Origin: Pieris napi
Lineage: Eukaryota; Arthropoda; Insecta; Lepidoptera; Pieridae
Direction of reading: 5' to 3'
Length of the DNA stretch: 64,000 nucleotides
Assembly: GCF_905475465.1 (NCBI RefSeq)
Contig: NC_062240.1
Span: forward strand, 10,121,001-10,185,000
Below, in pieces: positions 38,501 through 48,918 of this stretch (positions are counted from its first letter, which is position 1; each line of letters starts with the position of its first letter). Position numbers and translations under genes: made by a program. A model generated the notes under the pieces. It was not told the DNA's origin, did no database searches, and worked only from the letters and a program-made list of their open reading frames with translations.

Positions 38501-39220
38501 TGAAAACTCTCTATGGTAAATGCAGTAGAAGATGCATAGAGACCCAACATGTCTACGCAATACCAAGCGATCATACCGCTCGGAAAGTGACTGGTTGTCG
38601 ACAATTCGATCATTTGTAGATTTCTGTCTTAAAACTTTCATAGGTTATTATAGTCATATTAGTCATTATAGCTTAACTGTAGGTATTTTATAAAAAATAA
38701 CAATTGAAAACTGCTCATTGGTCTATATTCTGTAGTCTATACCAAAGATCGCTTCTGAAAACGTAGTGTATAGATTTATTAGCTTGAAGCGCCATTCTTG
38801 ATTGTCTTGTTAATTTTGTGCAAGCCCGCAATGTACAGCGCTCAATGTTTACAAACATCAATGACACTCGAAAGGACTAAAATTAATTGCTCTTTGCTTC
38901 ACAAAGTAAATATATATTAATAATTTTTAAGCTTTATAAATATTAGTGATGTTGTAAATGCCCTATTGAGAGTTATGTAAGCATTCCTTGGTTAAATTTT
39001 TATATATCGTTAGACTGTATTGAATTATTTTCGTCAGTGTAACTCCAGATTAAGTTTTAAGCCGAAATCATGACATTAAAACTTATAACAACCTTTCACC
39101 TTAGTAAAGCCTTCTTATTTTTCCAGAGACGCAAGAGGAACGCAAATCTACGGCGGAGTTACGGACATACAGAAACGTTTAGTCGGACATTTCCTACTCA
39201 AAGAGAATGACGCTTTGTGA
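32535..39220 (+). CDS. Mitochondrial short-chain acyl-CoA dehydrogenase family protein, catalytic Glu replaced
   Basis: Nine exons: 32535-32571, 32952-33115, 34179-34437, 35147-35308, 35912-35978, 36646-36785, 37343-37434, 38007-38206, 39127-39220. All junctions are GT/AG and in frame, giving 404 residues. The first ~30 residues are basic and free of acidic residues (a mitochondrial presequence). Family landmarks are present: EYGGLGYDYLSLALAVEEL, FALSEPDAGSDVANIGT, WIINGKKSWVTSA, GVRAATACTLTLEEVRVP, QLDQARIGIAAHAVGISQAAL, QIMGGNGLSTKY, RHYRDARG. The nearest match by eye is short-chain ACAD (Drosophila Arc42 type), a beta-oxidation flavoenzyme. However, where SCAD and MCAD have IYEG with the catalytic Glu, this protein has IYGG (Gly383). 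The alternative Glu site of isovaleryl/long-chain ACADs is Ala267. It may be inactive or have changed function. SINE and LINE copies sit only in introns. Confidence 0.9.
35523..35770 (+). mobile_element. tRNA-headed SINE, family A, in ACAD intron 4
   Basis: GACGACTCATTGGTCTAGTG begins the head, GGGTTCGATCCCCGG is the B box, and the body ends TCAATTGGTGTGAATTGTC plus a short A run. It is nearly identical to 57793-58056, implying recent spread. Confidence 0.85.
37495..37830 (+). mobile_element. Non-LTR tail in ACAD intron 7
   Basis: ACTAGCAGACCGGCCAAGCA continuing TTGCTGTGGCTAAGG, then ACACAGCGCCATCTGTTAG, and ends GGACAAACAACGTGACACG before an AT repeat. These are familiar RTE-like 3' motifs in Lepidoptera. 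No ORF is preserved. Confidence 0.5.
38225..38641 (-). mobile_element. CR1/Jockey-like LINE, reverse-transcriptase C-terminus, in ACAD intron 8
   Basis: A 123-codon - frame reads EFSEELFGLITAVEFHRTSR, then FLPRTTTMWTQLPTEVFPKQ, then SFKKGAYQFLKGRQRTRE, ending VHGRR. This is the conserved C-terminal end of a LINE ORF2 followed by its 3' tail (GGGCGGCGGTAACATAAGGT). It belongs with the fragments at 9330 and 10800. Confidence 0.8.
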
Positions 39221-39255
39221 TACAATCATAAAAAAGTATAAAAGATATAGATATA

Positions 39256-39261
39256 AATAAA
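39256..39261 (+). terminator. ACAD poly(A) signal
   Basis: AATAAA lies 36 nt after the stop codon. Further AATAAA-like sites occur to about 39.9 kb, so longer 3'UTRs are possible. Confidence 0.5.
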
Positions 39262-40534
39262 ATTATGAACTTAACGTCACAAATACAAATTTGTCACTAC
39301 AATAAATCAGACAATAATATGTGCATTTAAATACAAAGTCGTTTGAAGTTCTATTTAAAAATACACAGAGTAACATATCGCAATATAATTGTATAAATTC
39401 AATATAGAAAATATATTATCAATTGGATTTTTTATATTGAATACTTGTTTAATAGTTTTAAGACTGAAAAGCATTTATAATAGGTGCAAGTGTACGTATA
39501 TGGCATTCCATATATCCGAATTTACTAAGTCACAGATTATTAAACAGTCAAGTATATACGTCAATATGATGACAGTGTTGACAGCACACAGATTATATCT
39601 AGTTACACACAGAGTTATGTTTGTGGTTTCGTTTATTCCAAGTACAACTACGGAGCGCTATTCAAGTTTATCATACAAGTATTTTAGTATCAAGTAATTG
39701 GTAAAATTAACCCTGAACAAACACACACATTCACAAACAGTTTTTTATAATCTTTTTTGCATATAGAATAACGATATAAGGTGTCAAATAATAATTGTGA
39801 AATATATTATATAATTTTAAGTTGAAAGTACATTTGACAAGTTAATTTTAAGTACAATCATTTTTTAGTTTGAATCAGCGCCTAAATAAAGAATACGCGA
39901 CGCTTATTATGTTTGTCTTGCATTTTACGTGAAAACGTTTGAGACAACAGTGTCTTTAACGTTTACACCGGTAACCGAACCGGATAGAAACGTGTTTTTT
40001 GCACAAAGTCAAAGTTTCATAACATAAAGTTAAAAAAAAAAGTGTTAAAATGTATTTATATTTTCTATAGTCTATGATGTATAATGTTACGTATTGATAA
40101 GGTTATTAAATGGTATAGCTGAAAATTTTATGTGTACAAGGGCTTATTCTAAAAATATGTAGTAGCAATATTGCTCCTTTGATTTTAAATATACTCGAAA
40201 TTGTTATTTTTCTATGTTGTTGACATATTAAAGTTTATTTTGATTTATTTTATTTTTTTGTAACTCCTATAATTATAAAAAAACAATCTACGTTTGAAAT
40301 TCTTTGCCTTCGCTTATCCAAGAAAGAAGGCCAGTGAAAAAAAATGTTATTATTAATTCTCTGAGCTACTCAGACCAGGCCAAGAGGAGGTGGGAAAACA
40401 AAAGGCGCAAGTCTAATCGTTGCCTTCGATTGTGATTGGTCAAACTGACGTAATATGACCTATCAACACATATTGGAGAGATGTTGTTAGCCAATCACAA
40501 TCAAACCGTACGGGCAATGATGCTGAATGAACTT
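39262..40534. other. AT-rich sequence downstream of the ACAD gene
   Basis: This may be an extended 3'UTR plus intergenic DNA. The ORF at 39389-39697 has no coding character. Nothing else was recognised. Confidence 0.35.
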
Positions 40535-40907
40535 GGGGGTTCTCCCCCCAATTTAGGGTGAATCAAGATGTCCTGAGGGGTTCATAACAGATACTATTAT
40601 TTAGGGGGTAGTTTGTACAAGTTTTTTTTTAAATAACGTACGATTCTATACAATTTATATTAAGCCTAGAACCCAACCAATATGCTAAACCAAATATAAA
40701 CTCCAAGTGTGATTATAAAATATTAAAAAGCTATGATAGTCCAAGATCGACTTAACACTATTTTCTACTACTGGAATGTATTTTGTATAGTTGAAATTAC
40801 CTCTCAAACCAAGCAGTAAACAAAAACTTTAGGTTTTTAATTGATAATATCCCTATGTATTTGAAGTTGGTTTTATGGGCAAAATTCTGTAGGAGTAGGC
40901 ATCACTG
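40535..40907. repeat. Dispersed repeat copy 2 (GAATCAAGATGTCCTGAGGG family), truncated by the gap
   Basis: It shares GAATCAAGATGTCCTGAGGG, ATTAAGCCTAGAA and CAACCAATA with 27885-28275, in the same order and orientation. It runs into the N gap. Confidence 0.55.
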
Positions 40908-41007
40908 NNNNNNNNNNNNNNNNNNNNNNNNNNNNNNNNNNNNNNNNNNNNNNNNNNNNNNNNNNNNNNNNNNNNNNNNNNNNNNNNNNNNNNNNNNNNN
41001 NNNNNNN
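40908..41007. other. Assembly gap of 100 N
   Basis: A run of exactly 100 N is the usual placeholder for a gap of unknown length. The junction order is therefore not proved by sequence. Confidence 1.
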
Positions 41008-41848
41008 TATAGGTCTACCAGGATCTGATGGCAAAAAGGGAAAAAAGAAATTGACGCTAGCAATACTGGGGAAATTGGAGTAAAACGTTTTGATACTTTT
41101 TTTTCCTTATAGCGGCTGATTCTGTGTGTGATACATGCAAAACATATTTAAAATTTATCCAATGATAATTTTTGAAAATGTGGCGAATGTGGGGTTTGAA
41201 ATTTAGATGAAAACTCCAATTACTCTGTTCATGAGTTTATTAATTAATTAAGAACTTGAAAATGGTTCCAAATACGGCACATCCATAAAAAAAGTCTTCA
41301 ACGCAGTTTTTATAATAAACCTTTCCTCCTGCATCTCAATTAACCGATCTTGTTCTATGAACTGATTTTCAATTTTTATTACATGTTCACAAGATTTTCG
41401 CTATTCATCAATCCCTATTTGAAAGTTTCTGATCAATTGTAAATCAAAACAATCCAAGTTTATTTGTAGTATAAGAAACCCCTGAAATAAACCAAAGTTT
41501 AGTATAAGTACATAATATAATACACACGAAAAATCCCATAAACCAAAGTATCAATACGTGTCATTCCTACTAACCAGTCAACGCTTGCACATGGCTCAAT
41601 ATCGATTATTGTGTATGTTCTGCATCTTGTTGATCAAGTATTCTTTGATAAACATTGAAAACAATATGTCTTGCTTGCGATCGAAGAGGTTTCTTCGACA
41701 TTTTCATCACTTTTTAAAGGAAATTTGAAGCCAAACCAAAAACAATTCCTCGAAATTTCAGTTGACAGATGAAATTTTTCTTTTATTGCCATATGAAAAT
41801 CGCTAATTTTTAAATTTTTTTTTGCCATCAGATTCTGGTAGACCTATA
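41008..41848. mobile_element. TIR DNA transposon of unknown superfamily, abutting the gap
   Basis: The first 28 bases after the gap (TATAGGTCTACCAGGATCTG continuing ATGGCAAA) are mirrored at 41821-41848 with one mismatch. A 64-codon - frame starts beside the right TIR (41828-41634, begins MAKKNLKISDFHMAIKEK) and could be the start of a transposase. The interior is otherwise AT-rich. The left target site is lost in the gap, so no duplication can be scored. Confidence 0.65.
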
Positions 41849-43582
41849 ATTCACTATATTTTGTAAGTTGACATTAACATCCCCTTGTCAAACGCCAGAG
41901 CAAAAAAACAAGATAAGCTCCGTGATTTTTTATAGCAAAGCGATTTCTATGTAAATCCGTAATGGTAAAATTTATTAGTAGTCTGTGTGAATATATTTGT
42001 TTATAAGGTGCATTTCAAAACTTAAACAATCAAACTATTTATAAGTTCTGTTAGATATGGCACCATTTAATTAAACAGACACTTGATGTTGAATATTTGA
42101 CGAATTGCCATAAGCTTTTAGTGTTGTATTAATAATTTCTAATAAAATACTTTTGTATAGTAAATCCATGAAAATTAGTGTTGCCCAAAATCGGTCTTGG
42201 TCTTGCAGTCTTGGTCTTGTTCTTGCGTTTTTGCAAGACCAAGACCAATACCAAGACCGCCTTATTATAGCAAGACCAATACCAAGACTGAACCCTGCAA
42301 GACTTGAGCAAGACAATACTTAAGCCTGCAAGACTCTTGCGTCTTGCAGTTAAGACAAACTGAGATTTGGGCGTTATTAAGTAGGTATTTGGTTTCAATC
42401 CCGATTTTGAGAAACGTTCCCCAGTATCAAAACCGTAGGTATCACAAATCATAACACTAAACTAAGGGCTGCAGTTGTATTTGTAATTGGCAACATGCCG
42501 CTCGTCTGAAAGCACCCTGAAACGTATTGTATTGATTAGGTAGGTAAGTACTTATTATATTTCAACAATTTATTAAGTAGGTAGCGTGTTAATACTCGCA
42601 AATCTGTTCCCTAATAACTTTCTAGCAAAGTTCATACCTTGTAGGTATCTACCTATAATAATATGTTATGCTTGTTTATGTCTAATGTGCAGATCTAACG
42701 TTAGTACTCGTAGGTTGGTATGTGCTTAAAATTATAGTTAACAAAATTATATAAACATCATGTAGGTGTGAAACTTATGTTTCAAAGTTTATATTATTCT
42801 TCTATTTAGCAAAATTTAAAACTAACAGCGAGTCGAGTAGTTCTAGTAACAGTTTCTACGGCAGCCAATACTATGGTACAGACGCCAGCACATCAAGGTA
42901 CTACATCCTATCAAATTTCTTCAACAGATTTTCAAGTTTATCGCTAAAGAATTAAGGTTCAAAGTTGATTGGGGAAATGTGACGTTCTGCGAATAAACTG
43001 TTGGTCGGTCGGTGTATTAAATACCTACTTATTTGATAATTTACCGACAAAGACGCGGTTTGCAACAAGTGTAACACAGCATTTGACACTGAGCGCCGCA
43101 TTCGCCGACAAAGAGTACGGACAGAGGCACACAAATTTTTACCTATTTTGGTAGGGTTGGTATAGGAGTATAAAATTAAATGACCTTGAAGATGTCCCAG
43201 CAGTAGGTAGGTATAAATTGAATGCTCTGAGTTTTTTTTATTTAAATACATTCTCACACTGGCTTGAATTCGAACACTACAGCGTTAAAAGCTGTCGGGC
43301 GAGATGATAATTAATAACTAAGTAGGTATTGCATCTATTGAATAGCGAATATTTTGATTTCGAAATAATCATTGTTAATATCGGTAAATGGTAGATAGTG
43401 AGTGATACCTAGGTACTAAAATGTGAGCAGCAAGATTGAAAAGTGTATATGCCATGTCAGTGCTTTCAATAAGTTTATTTTAAAAAAGCTCTCTAGTAAG
43501 ATTTATAGTTTACCATACAATTACACACAACATATTATTGAAAAACAAAAATTATGAAAAAGATATTTAGACTGAGTACTTA

Positions 43583-44292
43583 GGGTCGATTCGACCAAAC
43601 AAGAGTAAATCTTAATCTTAGAATAAATCGTCAGTTAATCGAGAGTAAATAAATTTTACGTTTTACCAACTACAAATTCTAAGAATAGTGGGCTTATTCG
43701 GGAATTGTAACTATACCGCCGTTTCGCACGGAATAACAGCTATTCCTAGAATAATTTAATGGCGTCAGTCAGTCCAATCAGCTGATTTCTGTCATTTCAC
43801 AAATATGTGTTCTGTGTTTTAATTTCAAGTCAACGCAACGCACTAAATTAATAGGCTGGCATTGTATAATGAAACGTTTAAACAATTTATTTTTAGATTT
43901 TTTATTTTCTATAATATTAGAATGAAATTCTCTAAAAAAACTGGGCTCAACAGAAGTTCCTTTTTAGACGAAAGCCTCAAACAAACAAGAAATAAAAACT
44001 TTTTGTTGTCGTTTGACACCTGTTAAAAGCTACTTTTTCACACTATAATACGGCAAAATCGAGTTGACATGATGTATGCTCTTACACTGTCCCGTTGTAG
44101 AACAACATTTATTTGCCGAGTTTTATTTTCGTTCACCATTTTCTTGCTATTCGCGTATTGTTATTCCTAGCGCAATTATACTATCGATTACGTGGACAAA
44201 CGACTATGGATTTACTCGAGATTAAAATCATGGAATAGATTATTCTTGGTATAGTTACTAGTGTATAAATTGAAGTTTGGTCGAATCGACCC
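43583..44292. mobile_element. Harbinger-like MITE, copy 2 (710 bp, TTA target duplication)
   Basis: The TIRs GGGTCGATTCGACCAAAC/GTTTGGTCGAATCGACCC are identical to copy 1 at 6998-7714, and the interior differs by only a few substitutions and small indels. The flanks are TTA (43580-43582, 44293-44295). It is nested in the hAT-like element. Confidence 0.8.
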
Positions 44293-44640
44293 TTAGGAAA
44301 TTAGTAGAAAAAATATTCTATCGTGGATACCTAGTTATTAAAAAGTGGATAAACGTTGTGTTTACTTAATTTTATTTTTCTGTGCTAATGCCAACATCGA
44401 CAACCCCACCAAAATAGGTAAAAATTTAGTCCGCTTCTAGACTTTGTGTTGCCGCCGTCGCTTTCATGTCAAAGGTCGCCGCCACTGCCCATGTTCTAAA
44501 GAATAAAATAAGTTTCCGGGTGCTCAGAACGGACGCAAATAGATTATGTTGTCCTCGCAAGGAAGAATGTAGTCGTAAGGATAGGTAGATTTTATAAAAA
44601 TTGTTGTAAGTAATAAAAATATACCTAGTTTATATTATTA

Positions 44641-45065
44641 CTAGCTGGCCTGGCGAACATCGTACCTACCGCCTAACAGTCGATTCTTTATATTTATACT
44701 TATTCTGCTATTCGGGACACCGGTCTAGCTAGTAAGATAAAAAAAGAAAATTGATAAGACAACAAATACATTATGTCAAAAAATAAAAATTTACCTTCCC
44801 GGAACCCTTCCACTAACACTTGAACTTTATGCTATGGTATTAAAGTTCAAATTCACTTTTAAGTATTATTACGAATATTTTGTATGGGAATATAGAAAAG
44901 TGTTGTTTTTAGACTGATTCACTCAATTTTATTTTAATTTTTCTCCGTAAGAACCATCTTCGTACTTCAAGGTATATTATTAAAAAAAATTAGACAAAAC
45001 GGTCAAACTGTTTTCATGTTATGTCGTGACAACGGAAAACGGGTTTCATTTTTATATATATAGAT
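44641..45065 (+). mobile_element. Non-LTR (RTE-like) tail inside the hAT-like element
   Basis: CTAGCTGGCCTGGCGAACAT continuing CGTACCTACCGCCTAACAGT is the same motif as the inverted end at 14330-14375. It ends in GTGACAACGGAAAACGGGTT before an AT repeat. No ORF. Confidence 0.45.
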
Positions 45066-45743
45066 TACCTATTATACCTTTTTAAAGGACATTGCACTGC
45101 AAAATTGGAAGTGGGTGATTTTAACAAACTTGAAACGTGGAAAAGTTCCAAATATGAGCGACGTCATATTGCTTTACGCATTTTGTTTTAAAATCATCGA
45201 GAATTGCAGTGTCAGTTTATCAACTTCTATCGTACCTACTCTAGTAGCGACTATTGTCTTTAGCGATGATTTAATAAATAAATAAAAATAATCGTCGTGT
45301 AGGTACGACGATTATTTTTCTAAGGAATACAATTTTGTTGTAGTAGGTACCTACATCGTTTCTTACTTACACATACTTTAACGACAGTACCTACGTAGCA
45401 AAGCGCGCCAGTCACGAGTACGACAAATTGCCTAAAAAATGTACCTACGCACACTGTAATGAAATCTGCTAATCTCAACACAATGCCTGTAGCCTGCCTG
45501 CTATTATTGGTTGATGAACATTGTACATTGGTGAATGGTCCAGGATAGCCCGCAAGCCCCCACAAATAGCAATAGGCAAATAGGTATTTGCAAGTCTTGC
45601 GAGACTCTTGCTGCAAGATCAAGACCAAGACTGAGAGCGCAATACCAATACCAAGACCGAGACCAGGTGTATTGACGCAAGACAATACCAAGACTGGCCT
45701 AAGTCTCGTCTTGGTCTTGCATTTGGGCAACACTAATGAAAAT

Positions 45744-47202
45744 ACGGAGAACGGAAATATTGTATCGAAAGTGTGAGATAGTTAAATACATATTAAGAAT
45801 GGAAAATATCACCTCATTAGGAAAAAACAATTTTCCAAATTGATATTGGAAATTAAGTAAAATTAAATTTATGAATGAAACAATTAATATTTTTTTCCAA
45901 CACAAATAATCATATTTGTTTTAATTTTTTATTATTATTATTGGTGAAGAGATTAATTTTAATTCGTTGGTCATTTATTTTTGAATAAATGATTCAAGTC
46001 TTTGCAACTAATGAGTAAGTTATTCCGAGAAGAAAATGCAAAAAGGGGATTCACATGCGTATATTACAGTAAGCATTTAATCAGAAACAATAATATCTTG
46101 TCTTATGGTAAATTACTAACGCCAACTTTTGCATAATTATTGTGACAAATAATTCCTCCGTAGACTTAAACTAAAGCGACAGCCACCCGTTATTGCGATG
46201 TACGAGTAGGTAACCGTTCGTCAAGGCATAAGTTGACAATCTGCCGCAAATAATTGTCTATAGCATGGCGGTGGGTTTGATTGTGTGATAAAAATAGTGT
46301 ACTTTAGTATTTTGAAATAAAACAGCTGTTGTTGTTGTACATATTTAATGAAAATAATATAGAATGAAAACAACAAACAAACTTAGTTATCATTCAAACT
46401 TCTTTGGTCAATCTCAGATTAAATTTACTTCCCAACAATTTCATATAACTAATTCTAAAGCTGTGAGTTACTTTCAACAAGACATCAATTTACATTCATC
46501 AAAACAATCAATTGACATTCGACAACAAACGAATTAACAAAAAAAATATGGTGGCACGGGGCATATTCCGTTCAACCAATCAGCGCGCGAGGTGCGATCC
46601 GTTACACAATTTGACGGTTTCACTTCGATAGATTACAATCTACCGAATAATAAAACGTTAAATTGTAAGCAGTACGTTGAGTTCACAATCTTTCGACAGT
46701 TTACAATTTTACGGTGACATATATATATACACATATGTAACAGGTGAAACTTAACAAAAACTTGGTATAAAGTAACATATATATATATATATATATATGT
46801 CGTATAATAACTAAAGTCGACTTCCATTCAGGAAAGAGCGATGAACTTAGAAGACGATGAAAAGCGCACACGATGACAATATTGAATTTTCTATTGATAT
46901 CATTTTCGTGAAACTATAATACATAAACGTGGAAAAAGATTCAAAATAATGTTGCCTTATGAAAAGGAAAACGCGAAGCATTGGTTACTTCATTTGAGTT
47001 TCAATTTCCACTAACGTCGTCCATATTTGGTTTGAATTGGTGAAATGAGGTCACGTGTTTTTGTTTTTATTTGATTACTATGCGGGTCACTAAAAATCAA
47101 GTGTTAACCTGCCCATGGATGTAATGAAACCTTTAGGAGGCTAATTTTAACAGACGTTAGTAGATAGCTACTTGTAATCAATGTATATTGTCTAACTCAA
47201 TG
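45744..47202. other. AT-rich sequence between the hAT-like element and the foldback
   Basis: Apart from the (AT)n run at 46776-46798, nothing was recognised. Short ORFs are in low-complexity sequence. Confidence 0.35.
46776..46798. repeat. (AT)n microsatellite
   Basis: About eleven uninterrupted AT units, with a weaker ATATAT run near 46719. Confidence 0.9.
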
Positions 47203-48508
47203 GTCTAGTGTTTAGCAAATTCAACTATTTATTATCAGGCTTAATTTATGTAAATTATTAAATCGTACGCACAACTAGTGAGAGTCTAAGTGCGGAAACT
47301 GAGTCCACCAACATTTTTACTCTGTCTTTAATCGTTAGCATCCAAAAAGCCATTGTAATTTTCAAAACATTTTTTTACTTCTATTATGTCGCTATTTACA
47401 GCCCTGAATTCTCCACAACGAGAAACTGATGAAGAAGTATACTCCAAAGCGCCACCCTCTCCAGAACTTACCATTGAATATGTTCGGTTGAGGAATGATG
47501 ACGATGAAGTGACAGATCCTGAATGACTAGAAAACCATATCAAGGCACTCAGAGCGGAAAGTGAGGCGAAAAAAAACTTATTACATATTTACAACATTCG
47601 TACTTGCTGTGACTTGAAATTGCTGCATACCTCATAAACGAGAATGAGATTGTGCTCCCTTGAACTCTCGCTTATCCAGGTTTGACTGTACTAGTTTTTT
47701 TATTATATATAGTAACCTATCGAGCACGCGATCCGGCAGATCCGAAAAGCTAGGCAGCAGGGCAGTGTGAAATCTGCTAATAATCTTTCCTAAAAAGTGA
47801 CTTTATTTGCTTAAATCTAGGTCTGGTGGTCTTTCGCCGGGCCCGGGCGACAATTACTCCGGAAATATCCTCATGATATTTATGGACGAGTCGGAGCAAG
47901 TTCTAATACGTAAATAAGTATGAAAATTAAATGTAAAAAGTTATGCAGTGCTTTCGAGGTCTAAGATACGTTTCTTAGTAAAAGACTAAAATAATTGGGT
48001 AAGGAATAATATAAATAAATCAAACAGAAGACACAGTTAATAATACTGAAGTCTTGTCAAGTTTATCAAAATGAAACAAACCATCATTTTCTGCCAATTC
48101 GGCAGTAGATATGTCGTCATCTACACGACTTCGCTTTTTTTTCGCCTCACTTTCCGCTCTGAGTGCCTTGATATGGTTTTCTAGTCATTCAGGATCTGTC
48201 ACTTCATCGTCATCATTCCTCAACCGAACATATTCAATGGTAAGTTCTGGAGAGGGTGGCGATTTGGAGTATACTTCTTCATCAGTTTCTCGTTGTGGAG
48301 AATTCAGGGCTGTAAATAGCGACATAATAGAAGTAAAAAAATGTTTTGAAAATTACAATGGCTTTTTCGATGCTAACGATTAAAGACAGAGTAAAAATGT
48401 TGGTGGACTCAGTTTCCGCACTAAGACTCTCACTAGTTGTGCGTACGATTTAATAATTTACATAAATTAAGCCTGATAATAAACAGTTGAATTTGCTAAA
48501 CACTAGAC
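47203..48508. mobile_element. Foldback element: two 374-bp inverted arms around a 558-bp spacer
   Basis: Arm 1 (47203-47576) and arm 2 (48135-48508) are near-identical reverse complements of equal length, with outer ends GTCTAGTGTTTAGCAAATTC. The frame reading inward along each arm (+ in arm 1, - in arm 2) reads ALNSPQRETDEEVYSK, then SPELTIEYVRLRNDDDEVT, then an in-frame TGA. In arm 2 the frame runs on through the spacer (RVDDDISTAELAENDGLFHF). The spacer also holds TCTCGCTTATCCAGGTTTGA continuing CTGTAC near 47668, like a pogo/Tigger end. It looks like a transposon whose 3' portion was duplicated in inverse orientation. The encoded family is not certain. Confidence 0.7.
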
Positions 48509-48918
48509 TATTTTCATGTCAAGACCTATCCTACTCCTTATCATTTTTGGTGCTCACACCATGTTATAATATTATTGTAAGCAAGCTTTGTTCTATCATT
48601 GAATATACAACAAAAAAGGTGTTTTTTAAAAGTTCATAGATGCAGTTGAAATTGTATTATTAATCTTAATTCCACCACAGAATAGCAATGACTTACAAAT
48701 ATATGGAAAGTTTTCTACCTTTGCCTCCCAGTCTCATCCCTTAGTAATTATATTAGTGTGTTTTGTATGTAATCTTTATCATTACTTGGTAAATATGCTA
48801 TTCAACATATAAAGTATTTTTATTACATCAGATTGGAGAGCACAAACCCTTTTGCTTAGTAATATTTGTATTAATGTAAGGATTCACTAATCAATTTGAA
48901 ATGGAATTAAAAATATAC

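Larger units (their letters stand above)
42176..45735. mobile_element. 3.56-kb non-autonomous hAT-like element with CAAGACC-rich subterminal repeats
   Basis: The TIRs are TAGTGTTGCCCAAA at the left and TTTGGGCAACACTA at the right. The 8-bp sequence ATGAAAAT occurs immediately outside both ends (42168-42175 and 45736-45743), the duplication size of hAT elements. About 170 bp inside the left end and 130 bp inside the right end are packed with GGTCTTG/CAAGACC units in both orientations, separated by AA or ATA. No transposase ORF survives. A short C-x2-C stretch near 43055 (FTDKDAVCNKCNTAF) may be a relic of a BED finger. A Harbinger-like MITE (43583-44292) and a non-LTR tail (about 44641-45065) lie inside. 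Confidence 0.8.

Noticed and set aside
42183..42360. CRISPR-like or satellite array of CAAGACC units
   Set aside because: Units occur in both orientations with irregular short spacing, and lie just inside hAT-like TIRs in a eukaryotic genome. They are subterminal repeats.
46570..46625. CCAAT/GC-box-like promoter
   Set aside because: CCAATCAGCGCGCGAGG stands out in composition, but no gene starts nearby on either strand.
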